Source: Maritimibacter sp. HL-12 (GTDB taxonomy: Bacteria > Pseudomonadota > Alphaproteobacteria > Rhodobacterales > Rhodobacteraceae). Taken from it: 64,000 nt of DNA. Under the pieces are notes generated by a model. It did not search any database. It saw nothing but the letters and a program-made list of their open reading frames with translations, and was not told the origin of the DNA. The position numbers were made by a program, and so were the translations under genes. Positions 37,496 through 47,007 of this stretch are shown in pieces (position 1 is the stretch's first letter; each line of letters starts with the position of its first letter). The stretch lies in assembly GCF_900177545.1 (NCBI RefSeq), contig NZ_FXBQ01000001.1:1134122-1198121 (forward strand). Reading direction: 5' to 3'.

Positions 37496-37951
37496 TCAGC
37501 CTTTGTTACCCGTGGACGCGGCCCGCAGCAGGCGGTCTAGCGTGTCGCGGAAGCGGGCACGGTCGGCGCGTGAGAAGGCCCGTCCGCCGCCCTGGCGAAA
37601 CGGATCGGCGGCGCGCAGATCGGTCATCAGGTCGCGGGTGGCGAGCACGGTGCCGATATTGGCCGCGGTGAAAGCCTCGCCATTGGGCTTGAGAGCGGCC
37701 GCACCGGCCTCGATCGCCCGCGCCGCGAGCGGGATGTCGCCGGTCACCACCACGTCGCCCGGCCCGGCCCGGTCGGCAATCCAGATGTCCGCGGCGTCTG
37801 GGTCGGCGGGCACGTAGACCATCTCGACGAAAGGGTTGGGCGAGGGCCGCAGCCCGCCGTTCGAGACGAAGACCGCAGGCACCTTGTGACGGGTGGCGAT
37901 CTCCTCCACCTCGGCCTTGACCGGGCATGCGTCGGCATCGACGTAGATCAT
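37496..37951 (-). CDS. YaiI/YqxD (DUF188) family protein
   Basis: 151 residues. [36 protein letters not shown] and [30 protein letters not shown] are the diagnostic blocks of this PIN-like family of unknown function; the Asp residues are conserved. The start overlaps the AEC transporter stop by 4 bp (ATGA). The last ~25 residues are basic. Confidence 0.9.
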   Translation of the reverse strand: MIYVDADACPVKAEVEEIATRHKVPAVFVSNGGLRPSPNPFVEMVYVPADPDAADIWIADRAGPGDVVVTGDIPLAARAIEAGAAALKPNGEAFTAANIGTVLATRDLMTDLRAADPFRQGGGRAFSRADRARFRDTLDRLLRAASTGNKG

Positions 37952-38874
37952 GAGGTCACCCAGGCGATCACCGCCGACACGGTCAGTACCGAGGCGGCGG
38001 TGGAAATCAGGATCGAGGCCGAGACCCGGTGCGGCGCAACTCCGTAATGCTGCGCGAGGATGAAGACATTGCCCGCCACCGGCAGCGCGGCGGCGGCGAT
38101 CATCACCCCGGCGGCGAAGGGCTCCACCGGCAGCACGACAAGCGCCATCACCGCCACCGCGGCCGGGTGCAGCACCAGCTTGGCAAAGGAAAGCCAACCC
38201 GCCACCGCGAGTCGCTCGGCCGACTTGGTGGCCAGCGAGGCCCCGATCGCGAACAGCGCGCCCGGGGTGGCGGCGGCCCCGAGAATGTCGAGCGTGGCGG
38301 TCACCGGCCCGGGCAGCGGCCAGCCGGTGGCCGACCACGCAAGCCCCACCACGATCGACACGATCATCGGGTTGCGCAAGAGCCCGAGGCCCACCGACCC
38401 CAGCACCGCCGGGCTCACCCGCCCGTCACGCCGCGCGGTGATCACGATCACGATCAGGCTGCCAAACACGATCAGGTCGACCACGAGCACCATCATCACC
38501 GGCCCGATCGCGGCTTCGCCCAGCAGCATCACCAGCATCGGGATGCCGAGAAAGCCGACATTGCCGATCACCGCGCATTGCGCCTCGACGGCGGCCTCTT
38601 CCATACCGCGCGCCCGAAACAACGCGATCGCGGTCGCCAGCAGGTAAACCGCGAGCGTCCCGACCAGGTAGGCGAGGAGAAAATCGCGGTCGAACAGGGC
38701 GCGAAGGTCGAGCCGGGCGGAAAACTTCAAAAGCATGGCCGAGAGCGCGAAATAGAACACGAATTTCGTCAGCGCCGCGGTCGCCTCGGCACTGAAGAAC
38801 CCACGCCGACCGGCCCCGTACCCGAGGCCGATCAGGGCGAAGAATGGCAAGGTCTGGATCAATACCGCGAGCAT
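37948..38874 (-). CDS. AEC-family transporter (auxin efflux carrier type)
   Basis: 308 residues with about ten membrane helices. The N-terminal [40 protein letters not shown] and the C-terminal [16 protein letters not shown] match the family, whose bacterial members export or import organic acids such as malate or malonate. The ATG at 38874 has AGGTGCCACTC upstream; a GTG three codons earlier is possible. It is coupled to the YaiI gene. Confidence 0.88.
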   Translation of the reverse strand: MLAVLIQTLPFFALIGLGYGAGRRGFFSAEATAALTKFVFYFALSAMLLKFSARLDLRALFDRDFLLAYLVGTLAVYLLATAIALFRARGMEEAAVEAQCAVIGNVGFLGIPMLVMLLGEAAIGPVMMVLVVDLIVFGSLIVIVITARRDGRVSPAVLGSVGLGLLRNPMIVSIVVGLAWSATGWPLPGPVTATLDILGAAATPGALFAIGASLATKSAERLAVAGWLSFAKLVLHPAAVAVMALVVLPVEPFAAGVMIAAAALPVAGNVFILAQHYGVAPHRVSASILISTAASVLTVSAVIAWVTS

Positions 38875-39001
38875 GAGTGGCACCTAGCATGGCAATTCTT
38901 GCAAGACCATGCCGCCAAAGCCTTTTCCCTCACGCTGAGACTTTGTTCCAATACCGCCCAAGGTGTGAAACTGTGGAACGCACCATGTTGCACCTGACTT
39001 G

Positions 39002-39029
39002 TTGCACGCGCACAGGGCTATGATATGAC
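39002..39029 (+). promoter_or_regulatory. Putative sigma70 promoter of lysA
   Basis: TTGCAC (39002-39007), a 16-bp spacer and TATGAC (39024-39029) lie 26 bp before the lysA ATG. The sequence TGTTGCAC occurs twice just upstream. Confidence 0.4.
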
Positions 39030-39055
39030 GCGCCGCTCCCAGTTGCGAGGCCCAG

Positions 39056-40327
39056 ATGGACCACTTTGACTACCGCGCCGGCATTCTCCACGCCGAAGAC
39101 GTCGCCATCCCGGAGATCGCGGCCGCCATCGGCACGCCGTTCTACGTCTATTCCGCCGCCACCCTGCGGCGGCATTTCCGGGTCTTCGACGAAGCCCTGG
39201 CGGGGATGGATCACCTCGTCTGCTACGCGGTCAAGGCCAATTCCAACGTCGCTGTGCTCAAGCTCCTTGGCGACATGGGCGCGGGCATGGACGTGGTGTC
39301 GGGCGGCGAATACCTGCGCGCGAAAGCGGCCGGCGTACCGGGCGAACGGATCGTGTTTTCCGGCGTCGGCAAGACCCGCGAGGAGATGCGCCTCGCGCTC
39401 GAAGGCGGCATCCGCCAGTTCAACCTCGAAAGCGAACCCGAGATGCTGGCGCTGTCCGAGGTGGCCACCAGCATCGGCGTGACAGTGCCGGTGACAATCC
39501 GCGTCAATCCCGATGTCGACGCCAAGACCCATGCGAAGATCTCCACCGGCAAGAGCGAGAACAAGTTCGGCATCCCGCTCGCCCGCGCCCGTGAGGCCTA
39601 TGCCGAAACCGCCGCGCAACCCGGGCTGAAAGTGGTCGGGATCGACGTGCATATCGGCTCGCAACTCACCGACCTCGCGCCCTATCGTGCGGCCTATGAG
39701 AAGGTCGCGGAACTGACGAGGATCCTGCGCGCCGATGGCCACGAGATCACCCGGCTCGATCTCGGCGGCGGCCTCGGCATCCCCTACGAGCGCTCCAACG
39801 CCGCCCCGCCGCTGCCGGTGGATTACGGTCAGGTCGTGCGCGAAACCGTGGGCGACCTCGGCTGCGAGATCGAGATCGAACCCGGCCGCCTGATCGCCGG
39901 CAACGCCGGTCTGATGGTCACAAGGGTGATCTTCATCAAGCAGGGCGCGGGCCGGAAATTCCTGATCCTCGACGCGGCGATGAACGACCTCGTGCGCCCG
40001 TCGATGTACGAGGCGCATCACGATATCGTCCCGGTCATCGAGCCCGCGCCGGATGCCAGCCATGACAGCTACGACATCGTCGGCCCGGTCTGCGAAACCG
40101 GCGACACCTTCGCGCGTCAGCGCAGCCTGCCGGTCTTCGCGCCCGACGATCTCGTGGCCTTCCGCTCGGCGGGGGCTTACGGCGCAGTGATGGCCTCGGA
40201 ATACAACACCCGGCCGATGATCCCCGAAGTGCTCGTCGACGGCGACCGCTTCGCGCTGATCCGGGCGCGGCCGAGCTACGACGAGATCCTCTCGCGCGAT
40301 ATCCTGCCCGACTGGCTCGCCGACTGA
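39056..40327 (+). CDS. lysA: Diaminopimelate decarboxylase
   Basis: 423 residues. It decarboxylates meso-diaminopimelate to lysine, with PLP bound by Lys60 in VCYAVKANSN. The family blocks VFSGVGKTREEM, NPDVDAKTHAKISTGKSENKFGI, VGIDVHIGSQL, LGGGLGIPY, EPGRLIAGNAG and the C-terminal PVCETGDTF and SAGAYGAVMASEYN are all present. GCGAGGCCCAG is the ribosome binding site. The TIGR02302 gene follows, as in many alphaproteobacteria. Confidence 0.97.
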   Translation: MDHFDYRAGILHAEDVAIPEIAAAIGTPFYVYSAATLRRHFRVFDEALAGMDHLVCYAVKANSNVAVLKLLGDMGAGMDVVSGGEYLRAKAAGVPGERIVFSGVGKTREEMRLALEGGIRQFNLESEPEMLALSEVATSIGVTVPVTIRVNPDVDAKTHAKISTGKSENKFGIPLARAREAYAETAAQPGLKVVGIDVHIGSQLTDLAPYRAAYEKVAELTRILRADGHEITRLDLGGGLGIPYERSNAAPPLPVDYGQVVRETVGDLGCEIEIEPGRLIAGNAGLMVTRVIFIKQGAGRKFLILDAAMNDLVRPSMYEAHHDIVPVIEPAPDASHDSYDIVGPVCETGDTFARQRSLPVFAPDDLVAFRSAGAYGAVMASEYNTRPMIPEVLVDGDRFALIRARPSYDEILSRDILPDWLAD

Positions 40328-40343
40328 TCACATTGCCGCCAAT

Positions 40344-40377
40344 CGCCGGGCCCCGGCCTATGAAGCGGGGCCCGGCG
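40344..40377 (+). terminator. Hairpin after lysA
   Basis: A perfect 11-bp stem CGCCGGGCCCC (40344-40354) and GGGGCCCGGCG (40367-40377) with a 12-nt loop, 16 bp after the lysA stop. There is no T-run, so it may slow rather than end transcription. Confidence 0.5.
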
Positions 40378-40430
40378 CGGTTATGCTGGAGCCGGACGCC
40401 CCGACAAACCGGGGCGCAAAGGGCCCCCGG

Positions 40431-42965
40431 ATGACGCGCACCAACCTGCCCGACGATATCGCAAGGCGGCTTGCCCGCCCGCTTCGGCGCACCCTCGCCG
40501 GGCTCTGGGCGGAGCGCACCGCGCGGGCGTTCTGGCCGCTGGCCACGGTGGTCATGGCGCTCGGGGCGCTGATGCTCTCGGGGATGCTCGCGATCTGGCC
40601 CGGCCGTCTGGGGCAGACGCTCCTCGCCCTGCTCGCGCTGCTCGGTCTTGCCGCCCTCGGGCAGGGCATCCGCACCTTCCGCGTGCCCAACCGTCGCGAG
40701 GCACTCGCCCGGCTCGATGCCACGCTGCCCGGTGCCCCGATCACCACGTTGACCGATACCCAGGCCATCGGTGCCAAAGATCCCGCCAGCGCAGCCGTCT
40801 GGGCCGCGCACCGCGCCCGCGAAGCGGCCCGCCTCGACGGGCTGCGCGCTCCCGCGCCCAATCCCGGCCTGCCCCGGCGCGATCCTTTCGCATTGCGCCT
40901 TATCGCAGCCACCGCGCTGGCCGTGGCGCTGGTCTTCGGCGCAGGCACCGAACGCGGCGATCTGGCCGCTCTCATGCCCGGCAGCGCCGAGGCCGCGCTG
41001 TCGCAGTCGAGTTGGGAAGGCTGGATCGAGCCGCCGTCCTACACCGGCAAGCCCACGCTCTATCTTGCCGACCAACCGCCCGGGCAACTCGAAGTGCCGA
41101 GCGGTGCCCGGGTCACGTTGAGGCTCTACGGCAAACTCGGCGAGATCGACATTGCCGAGACCTATTCGGACGATCGCACCGAAGAAGCCGCGGCCTCCCA
41201 CCTGTTCAAGATCGACGGCGACGGCCAACTCAGGATCGGCAAGGATACCTGGGATATCGTGGCGATCCCCGATGCGCCGCCGCGGATCCAGACTTCCGGC
41301 GATCTCACCCGCACGCTCGACGGCGAAATGCGCCTGCCGTTCGCCGCCAGCGACGATTACGGCGTGTCTGCCGGGCGGGCCCGGATCGCGCTCGACCTGC
41401 CCCGGGTCGAGCGCCGCCACGGCCTTGCCCCCTCGCCCGAACCGCGCACCCCGATCACCGTCGATCTGCCGATGCCCTACCGCGGCGACCGCAGCGAGAT
41501 CGAGGAAATGCTGATCGACAACCTCGCCGAGCACCCTTGGGCGGAGCTTGCCGTGACGGTCACGCTCAGTGCCACCGATGCCGCCGGGCAAACCGGCGAG
41601 AGCGCCCCGGTGGAGATCGTGCTGCCCGGGCGGCGCTTCCTGAACCCGCTGGCCCGCGCCATCGTTGAGCAACGCCGCGATATCCTGTGGACGATCGAGA
41701 ACGCACCGCGGGTCGCGCGGGTGCTCCGGGCAATCTCGAACCGTCCCGAAGAGCTTTTTGCCGACGACAACCAGTATCTCCAGTTGCGCACCGCGGTCCG
41801 CGAACTGGAATCCGACGACCTGACCGCCGAAACCCGGGACGAGACCGCCGACGCATTGTGGCAGATCGCCGTCGAGATCGAGGACGGCAGCCTCACCGAC
41901 GCACTGGAACGGTTGCGGCAGGCCCGCGAACGGCTTTCCGAGGCGATGCGGCAGGGCGCGACGCCCGAGGAACTCGCCGAGTTGATGCAGGAATACCGCG
42001 ACGCGATGCGCGACTACATGGAGGAACTGGCCCGGCGCGAGCCCGAGAATCGCACCGACGAACCCGACCAGGGCGAAGGCATGGAAATGAGCCAGCAAGA
42101 CCTGCAGGAGTTGATGGACCGGATCGAGGAACTGATGCAGGAGGGCCGCATGGACGAGGCCCAGCAGTTGCTCGATATGCTCCAGCAGATGATGGAAAAC
42201 ATGCAGATGACCGAGGGCGCGTCCGGTCAGCAGGGCCAATCCCCCGGCGAACAGTCGATGGAAGGGCTGGCCGAAACTCTGCGCGATCAGCGCGGCCTTT
42301 CCGATGAAGCCTTCCGCGATCTGCAGGAACAGATGAACCCGGGCGCGCAGCCCGGCGAGTCGGGTGAGAACACCGGGCGCGACGGCGGCGAGGGCCGTGG
42401 CCGCGACCATGGCGGCGAGGGCGGCGAACCGGCCGAGCCCGGCGGCGAACCGGGCGGTGGCTCGGCACAAAGCCTGTCCGACCGCCAGCGCGCACTGGAA
42501 GACGAACTGTCGCGGCAGCGCGACAACCTGCCCGGCGCGGGCACCCCCGAAGGCGACGCCGCCCGCGAGTCGCTCGACCGCGCCGGCCGCGCGATGGACG
42601 AAGCCGCCGATGCGCTGGAACAGGACGATATCCCCGGCGCGCTCGATCGGCAGGCCGAAGCGATGGAGGCCCTGCGCGAGGGCATGCGCAACCTCGAAGA
42701 CTCGATGCGCCGCGAAGCCCAGTCCGGTCAGGATGGTCAGCAAGGCCGACTCGCCGGCGACCCCTCGGGCACCGAGCGGTCGGACCCGCTCGGCCGCAGG
42801 CCCGGCGGCGCGGGTGCCTCGGCAACCGACGGACCGCTGGAAGACCGCGAAGACGTCTACCGCCGCGCGCAGGAACTGATGGAAGAATTGCGCCGCCGCG
42901 CCGGCGAGGCAGAACGCCCCGACATCGAACGCGACTATCTGAGGCGGTTGCTCGACCTGTTCTGA
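40431..42965 (+). CDS. TIGR02302 (DUF4175) family large membrane protein
   Basis: 844 residues. Three hydrophobic segments lie in the N-terminal ~160 residues (about 36-60, 62-84 and 150-168); a beta-rich periplasmic part with SWEGWIEPPSYTGKPTLYL follows. The C-terminal half is extremely Glu/Gln/Met/Gly-rich with long helices (EELMQEGRMDEAQQLLDMLQQMMENMQM) and a Gly/Glu low-complexity linker. TIGR02302 is a family of unknown function typical of alphaproteobacteria, often next to lysA. An alternative start is the ATG at 40383; neither has a clear ribosome binding site, and the hairpin before it favours the later one. Confidence 0.85.
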   Translation: MTRTNLPDDIARRLARPLRRTLAGLWAERTARAFWPLATVVMALGALMLSGMLAIWPGRLGQTLLALLALLGLAALGQGIRTFRVPNRREALARLDATLPGAPITTLTDTQAIGAKDPASAAVWAAHRAREAARLDGLRAPAPNPGLPRRDPFALRLIAATALAVALVFGAGTERGDLAALMPGSAEAALSQSSWEGWIEPPSYTGKPTLYLADQPPGQLEVPSGARVTLRLYGKLGEIDIAETYSDDRTEEAAASHLFKIDGDGQLRIGKDTWDIVAIPDAPPRIQTSGDLTRTLDGEMRLPFAASDDYGVSAGRARIALDLPRVERRHGLAPSPEPRTPITVDLPMPYRGDRSEIEEMLIDNLAEHPWAELAVTVTLSATDAAGQTGESAPVEIVLPGRRFLNPLARAIVEQRRDILWTIENAPRVARVLRAISNRPEELFADDNQYLQLRTAVRELESDDLTAETRDETADALWQIAVEIEDGSLTDALERLRQARERLSEAMRQGATPEELAELMQEYRDAMRDYMEELARREPENRTDEPDQGEGMEMSQQDLQELMDRIEELMQEGRMDEAQQLLDMLQQMMENMQMTEGASGQQGQSPGEQSMEGLAETLRDQRGLSDEAFRDLQEQMNPGAQPGESGENTGRDGGEGRGRDHGGEGGEPAEPGGEPGGGSAQSLSDRQRALEDELSRQRDNLPGAGTPEGDAARESLDRAGRAMDEAADALEQDDIPGALDRQAEAMEALREGMRNLEDSMRREAQSGQDGQQGRLAGDPSGTERSDPLGRRPGGAGASATDGPLEDREDVYRRAQELMEELRRRAGEAERPDIERDYLRRLLDLF

Positions 42966-42989
42966 AACGGCAGCGGCAGCAGGCCGCGA

Positions 42990-43922
42990 TCAGGCGTCTC
43001 CGACCAGCGCCTCGATCTGCGCGATGAGCCCCTGCATCGTCGTGTCGAGCCATGCCCGCCCGGCGTTCACCGCCTCGACATAGGCCACCAGCGCGGGTTC
43101 GATCGCCGGAATCGTCTCCGACAGGTTCGGTGCCAGCATGTAGACCGCCAGCAGCAAGGCCGCGAGGAAGATCACCAGGAAGAAGCCACGCGCAAATCCG
43201 CCGCTGCGCGCACCTTCAACGAAGGTCACATCCGCGTCGCGGTCCATGCCGCGCCCGTCCAGGGTGGAATTGATTTCCTCGATATCGGGAAAAAGCTCGC
43301 GCCGCGGTGGTCGCGCGCGCGCATCCTCGGGTTCGGCCTCCGGTGGGGTTTCGGGCTCGGCCACGTCCTCTTCGATCGCCTCGTCTTCATCGAGGCCACG
43401 CATCCGCGCCATCCGTTCGCGCGCGATCCTGCGGCGTTCTTCTTCAGGCGACGGGCTGCTGTCGAGCCCGAGATCGGGCTGGGTTTCAACCTGTTCGGCC
43501 GCCCGGCGCGACAATTCGTGCTCGGCCTCCTCGCGCAGGATCGAACGGACCTCCTCGCCCATCGTGGGCCGACCTGCCGCTTCGGGTTCCGAAACCTCGT
43601 CAGCCCCCTCGCCAGCCTGCGCAGCGACCTCCGGCTCGGCATCGTCGGCCGCGCGTTCTTCCGGGGTGAATTCGTCGGGGGCGGCGCTCTCGTCTTCGCC
43701 TTGAGCTTCGGCGGCCAGACCTTCCGCTTCACCTTCATCCTCGGGCAGGAGGGTGTCGTCGTGGTCGGGCAGCGCCGCGCCGTCATCGGCCTCGGGGTAG
43801 CCCAGCGGCATCTGGTACCAGGCATGGCCACAGGCCGAACATTGCACGTCGCGGCCCGAGTCCGGGATAACGCGATCGTCAACCTCGTATTGTGCGCCGC
43901 AATTGGGGCAAACCAAACGCAT
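42990..43922 (-). CDS. Zinc-ribbon (MJ0042-type) membrane protein
   Basis: 310 residues. An N-terminal zinc ribbon MRLVCPNCGAQYEVDDRVIPDSG...VQCSACGHAW supplies two CxxC pairs. A long acidic region (about 50-190, Glu/Asp-rich) and a basic stretch lead to one transmembrane helix near residue 245 (GFFLVIFLAALLLAVYML) and a short outer tail. Such proteins are common in alphaproteobacteria and their role is unknown. The start at 43922 gives the family N-terminus. Divergent from ftsE, with which it shares a promoter gap. Confidence 0.85.
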   Translation of the reverse strand: MRLVCPNCGAQYEVDDRVIPDSGRDVQCSACGHAWYQMPLGYPEADDGAALPDHDDTLLPEDEGEAEGLAAEAQGEDESAAPDEFTPEERAADDAEPEVAAQAGEGADEVSEPEAAGRPTMGEEVRSILREEAEHELSRRAAEQVETQPDLGLDSSPSPEEERRRIARERMARMRGLDEDEAIEEDVAEPETPPEAEPEDARARPPRRELFPDIEEINSTLDGRGMDRDADVTFVEGARSGGFARGFFLVIFLAALLLAVYMLAPNLSETIPAIEPALVAYVEAVNAGRAWLDTTMQGLIAQIEALVGDA

Positions 43923-44085
43923 TCTGCCCACGCCCTCTTTCCTTCTTCCCGACCGCAACGTCGGGCCCCGTTCCTGCCCCAGTATGCGGAGGGAAACACC
44001 GGAAATCAAACCTTTGCAATCCCGTGATTGAAACAAATCGCCCGGTGGGGCAAAACAGTCGCCAACGAGGGAAGGGTTTCCGGGC

Positions 44086-44757
44086 GTGATCGAATTCGAG
44101 GAAGTCACCTATGGCTACGGCGGCACACCGCTGCTTGCAGAGGTATCGCTGAAGCTCGCACCGGGTTCGTTCCACTTCCTCACCGGCCCTTCCGGCGCGG
44201 GCAAGACCACGCTGCTCAAACTGTGTTACGGCGATCTGATCGCCCAGCAGGGGCGGGTGGCGCTGTTCGGACAGGACGCCCGCCTGCTCAGCCGCGATGA
44301 CGTGGCGCTCACCCGGCGGCGCATCGGCGTCGTGCACCAGGACCAGAAGTTTCTCGATCACCTCTCGGTGGCCGAAAACGTCGCCCTGCCCCTCACCGTG
44401 TCTGGCCGCAGCGCAACCGACGACGATATCCGCGAGTTGATCGGCTGGGTCGGGCTGGAGAACCAGCAATTCGCCAAACCGCCCGAATTGTCCGGCGGCG
44501 AACGCCAGCGTGCGGCGCTGGCCCGGGCGATCATCATGAGCCCGGAAGTGATCCTTGCCGACGAACCCACCGGCAACGTCGATTGGGACATGTCGCTGCG
44601 GCTCCTGAAGCTGATGGTCGAACTGAACCGGATGGGCAAGACGATCATGATCGCCACCCACGATCTCAACCTGATCCGCGCCGCCAAGCAGCAGGTTCAG
44701 GCCAGGGTGCTGCGGATTGCAAATCACCGGCTGCAACTCGCGGGGTCCAACCTGTGA
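44086..44757 (+). CDS. ftsE: Cell division ATP-binding protein FtsE
   Basis: 223 residues. ATPase of the FtsEX complex that activates periplasmic murein hydrolases at division. Walker A GPSGAGKTTLLK, Q-loop VVHQDQKFLDHLSVAENV, signature LSGGERQRAALARA and Walker B VILADEPTGNVD are complete. GTG start at 44086 gives the family-typical N-terminus MIEFEEV. The stop overlaps ftsX by 4 bp (GTGA). Confidence 0.95.
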   Translation: MIEFEEVTYGYGGTPLLAEVSLKLAPGSFHFLTGPSGAGKTTLLKLCYGDLIAQQGRVALFGQDARLLSRDDVALTRRRIGVVHQDQKFLDHLSVAENVALPLTVSGRSATDDDIRELIGWVGLENQQFAKPPELSGGERQRAALARAIIMSPEVILADEPTGNVDWDMSLRLLKLMVELNRMGKTIMIATHDLNLIRAAKQQVQARVLRIANHRLQLAGSNL

Positions 44758-45659
44758 TCCCGCGCCCCTCTGCCCTCCTGCACCTGCTCGCGGGCGATGC
44801 CCAGGCCGACCGCGTGGTGCCGCCCACCGGGATCACCGCCCGGCTCACCACCTTCGCCGCCGCCGCGATGGCCTTCCTCACCGTCTTCGCCCTTGCCCTT
44901 TCGCTCGCCACCGGGCGGCTGGCCGATCGCTGGGGCACGGCCCTCGCACAAAGCTCGACCATCCGGATTTCCGCCCCCGAGGAGCAGATGGACGCGCAGG
45001 TGCTCGCGGTGATGGACGTGCTCGCGACCACGCCCGGCATCCGCGATGCCCGCGTGCTCACCGACGACGAGCAGCGCGCCCTGCTGGAGCCGTGGTTCGG
45101 CCCCGACCTGCCGCTCGACACGCTGCCGGTGCCCCGGCTGATCGAGGTTCTGGAAACCGAGGAGGGCTACGATTCCGCCGGGTTGCGCGCCCGACTCGCC
45201 GGAGAGGCTCCCGGCGCGGTGCTCGACGATCATACCCGCTGGCGCGAACCGCTGGTGCGTGCCGCCGACCGGCTGCGGGCGCTGGGGCTGATCTCGATCG
45301 GGCTGATCGCAACCACCACCGCCGTGATCATCACGCTCGCCGCCTCCGCCGCCCTTGCCGCCAACGAACAGGTGATCCGGGTGCTGCGCCTCGTCGGTGC
45401 CCGCGATGCCTACATCGCCCGTGCCTTCGTGCGCCGCTTCACCCTGCGCGCGCTCGCCGGCGCGGCGCTCGGCGCGGCGTTCGGCATGGCCGCGATCTGG
45501 CTCCTGCCCGACGCCGACCCCACCGGCGGCTTTCTCACCGGGCTGGGCTTTCAGGGTGGCGAATGGCTGCTGCCGCTGCTGATCCCGCCGCTTGCCGCGC
45601 TCGTCGCCTTCGCCGCCACGCGGCGGGCCGCGCTGGCCACGCTCAAGGAACGCAGTTGA
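44754..45659 (+). CDS. ftsX: Cell division protein FtsX (permease)
   Basis: 301 residues with four membrane helices: one at about 35-57, a periplasmic domain (about 65-170), then three C-terminal helices with LIATTTAVIITLAASAALAANEQVIRVLRLVGARDAYIARAF, the FtsX/MacB-like signature. It transmits FtsE ATPase state to periplasmic amidase regulators. GTG start, coupled to ftsE by GTGA and to plsC by TGATG. Confidence 0.93.
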   Translation: MIPRPSALLHLLAGDAQADRVVPPTGITARLTTFAAAAMAFLTVFALALSLATGRLADRWGTALAQSSTIRISAPEEQMDAQVLAVMDVLATTPGIRDARVLTDDEQRALLEPWFGPDLPLDTLPVPRLIEVLETEEGYDSAGLRARLAGEAPGAVLDDHTRWREPLVRAADRLRALGLISIGLIATTTAVIITLAASAALAANEQVIRVLRLVGARDAYIARAFVRRFTLRALAGAALGAAFGMAAIWLLPDADPTGGFLTGLGFQGGEWLLPLLIPPLAALVAFAATRRAALATLKERS

Positions 45660-46408
45660 TGAAAACCGCCCTGCAACTCCTCCGCTCGCTTGTCTTCATC
45701 ACCGTGATGTATCTCGGGATGGCGGTGATTGCCCTTGCCTATTTCCCCCTCACGCTGATCGACCGTGCATGGGCCTTCCGCACCATCCACATCTACACCC
45801 ACTTCGTGCGATGGGCGGCGCGCGTGATCGTCGGCTTGCGCTCCGAGATCCGTGGAACGCCGCCCGAGGGCGAGGTGATCATCGCCTCCAAGCACCAGAG
45901 TTTCTTCGATATCATCCTGATCGTCTCCGCCGTGCCCCGGCCGAAGTTCATCATGAAGAAGGAACTCATCCACACCCCCTTCGTCGGCTACTACGCCAGG
46001 GCCATCGGCTGCATCCCGGTCGACCGTGGGAAACGGGGCGCGGCGGTCAAGCAGATGGTGGCGGACGTGAAAGCGGGTCAGGCCAATCCCGGGCAGCTCA
46101 TCATCTTCCCGCAAGGCACCCGCGTCGCTGCCGGCGCCCACAAACCCTACAAGATCGGCACCGGCGCGCTCTACAGGGAAACCGGGCAGACGGTGATCCC
46201 GGCCGCGACCAACGTCGGCGTGTTCTGGAAACGCCACGGGCTGATGCGCTGGCCCGGTCTTGCGGTGGTGGAATTTCTGCCCGCCGTCGAAGGCGGGCTC
46301 CCGGTCGATGCGTTCATGGCCCGGCTGGAAGACAGTATCGAAACCGCCTCGAACCGGCTGATGGCCGAGGCAGGCTTCCGGATCGAGGCCGACCTTGGCG
46401 ACGATTGA
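45659..46408 (+). CDS. plsC: 1-acyl-sn-glycerol-3-phosphate acyltransferase (PlsC family)
   Basis: 249 residues. It acylates lysophosphatidate in phospholipid synthesis. HQSFFD is the catalytic H(X4)D motif; CIPVDRGKRG and IIFPQGTR are motifs II and III, with Gln in place of the usual Glu of FPEGTR. A membrane helix lies at 8-32. The ATG overlaps the ftsX stop by one base (TGATG), and it overlaps the PPOX gene by 14 bp, making one operon. Confidence 0.9.
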   Translation: MKTALQLLRSLVFITVMYLGMAVIALAYFPLTLIDRAWAFRTIHIYTHFVRWAARVIVGLRSEIRGTPPEGEVIIASKHQSFFDIILIVSAVPRPKFIMKKELIHTPFVGYYARAIGCIPVDRGKRGAAVKQMVADVKAGQANPGQLIIFPQGTRVAAGAHKPYKIGTGALYRETGQTVIPAATNVGVFWKRHGLMRWPGLAVVEFLPAVEGGLPVDAFMARLEDSIETASNRLMAEAGFRIEADLGDD

Positions 46409-47000
46409 AACCATCGAAGCACTTGAGGCGCTCTATGGTGCGCCCGGCCAACCCGCCGTTGCCAAGGTCACAAGCAGGCTCACCCCGAGCCAGCGGGCAT
46501 GGATCGAACGCAGCCGGTTTTGCGTGCTCTCCACCGTCGGTCCGGAAGGCACCGATGGCAGCCCGCGCGGTGACGACGGGCCGGTGGTGCGGGTGGCGGA
46601 CGACCGCACCCTTCTCCTGCCCGACTGGCGCGGCAACAACCGGATCGACAGCTTGCGCAACATTGTCCGCGACGGGCGCGTCTCGCTGATTTTCCTGATC
46701 CCCGGCTCCAACACCGCGATGCGGGTGAATGGCAGCGCCAATCTGCGGACAGACCCCGATCTCCTCGCCGGTTTCGAGAAGGCGGGAAAGTTGCCGCGGT
46801 GCGTCATCGCGGTGCGGATCGCCGAGGTCTACCCGCAATGCGCCCGGGCCCTGATGCGCGCGGAGCTGTGGACCGCGGGGGATCAGGCGCAGGGCCTGCC
46901 CGGCATCGGCGACATGCTGCGCGAAGCCTCGGGTGGCGGCATCGACGGCGCAGCCTACGATGCGGCCTGGCCCGCGCGGGCAAAAACCTCGATGTGGTGA
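46395..47000 (+). CDS. Pyridoxamine-5'-phosphate-oxidase-type flavoprotein
   Basis: 201 residues. The split-barrel fold is indicated by RFCVLSTVGPEGTDGSPRGDDGPVVRVADDRTLLLPDWRGNNRIDSLRNIVRDGRVSLIFLIP-like sequence; the pattern is close to the MSMEG_1061 subgroup of FMN-dependent proteins. Substrate unknown. The TTG start at 46395 lies inside plsC, so translation is probably coupled. Fourth gene of the ftsE operon and the last in it. Confidence 0.85.
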   Translation: MATIETIEALEALYGAPGQPAVAKVTSRLTPSQRAWIERSRFCVLSTVGPEGTDGSPRGDDGPVVRVADDRTLLLPDWRGNNRIDSLRNIVRDGRVSLIFLIPGSNTAMRVNGSANLRTDPDLLAGFEKAGKLPRCVIAVRIAEVYPQCARALMRAELWTAGDQAQGLPGIGDMLREASGGGIDGAAYDAAWPARAKTSMW

Positions 47001-47007
47001 GCGCGGC

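Noticed and set aside
40035-42743. 902-codon minus-strand frame opposite the TIGR02302 gene
   Set aside because: Antisense shadow in GC-rich DNA, rich in Arg, Gly and His with no domain; the plus-strand gene is supported by family similarity.
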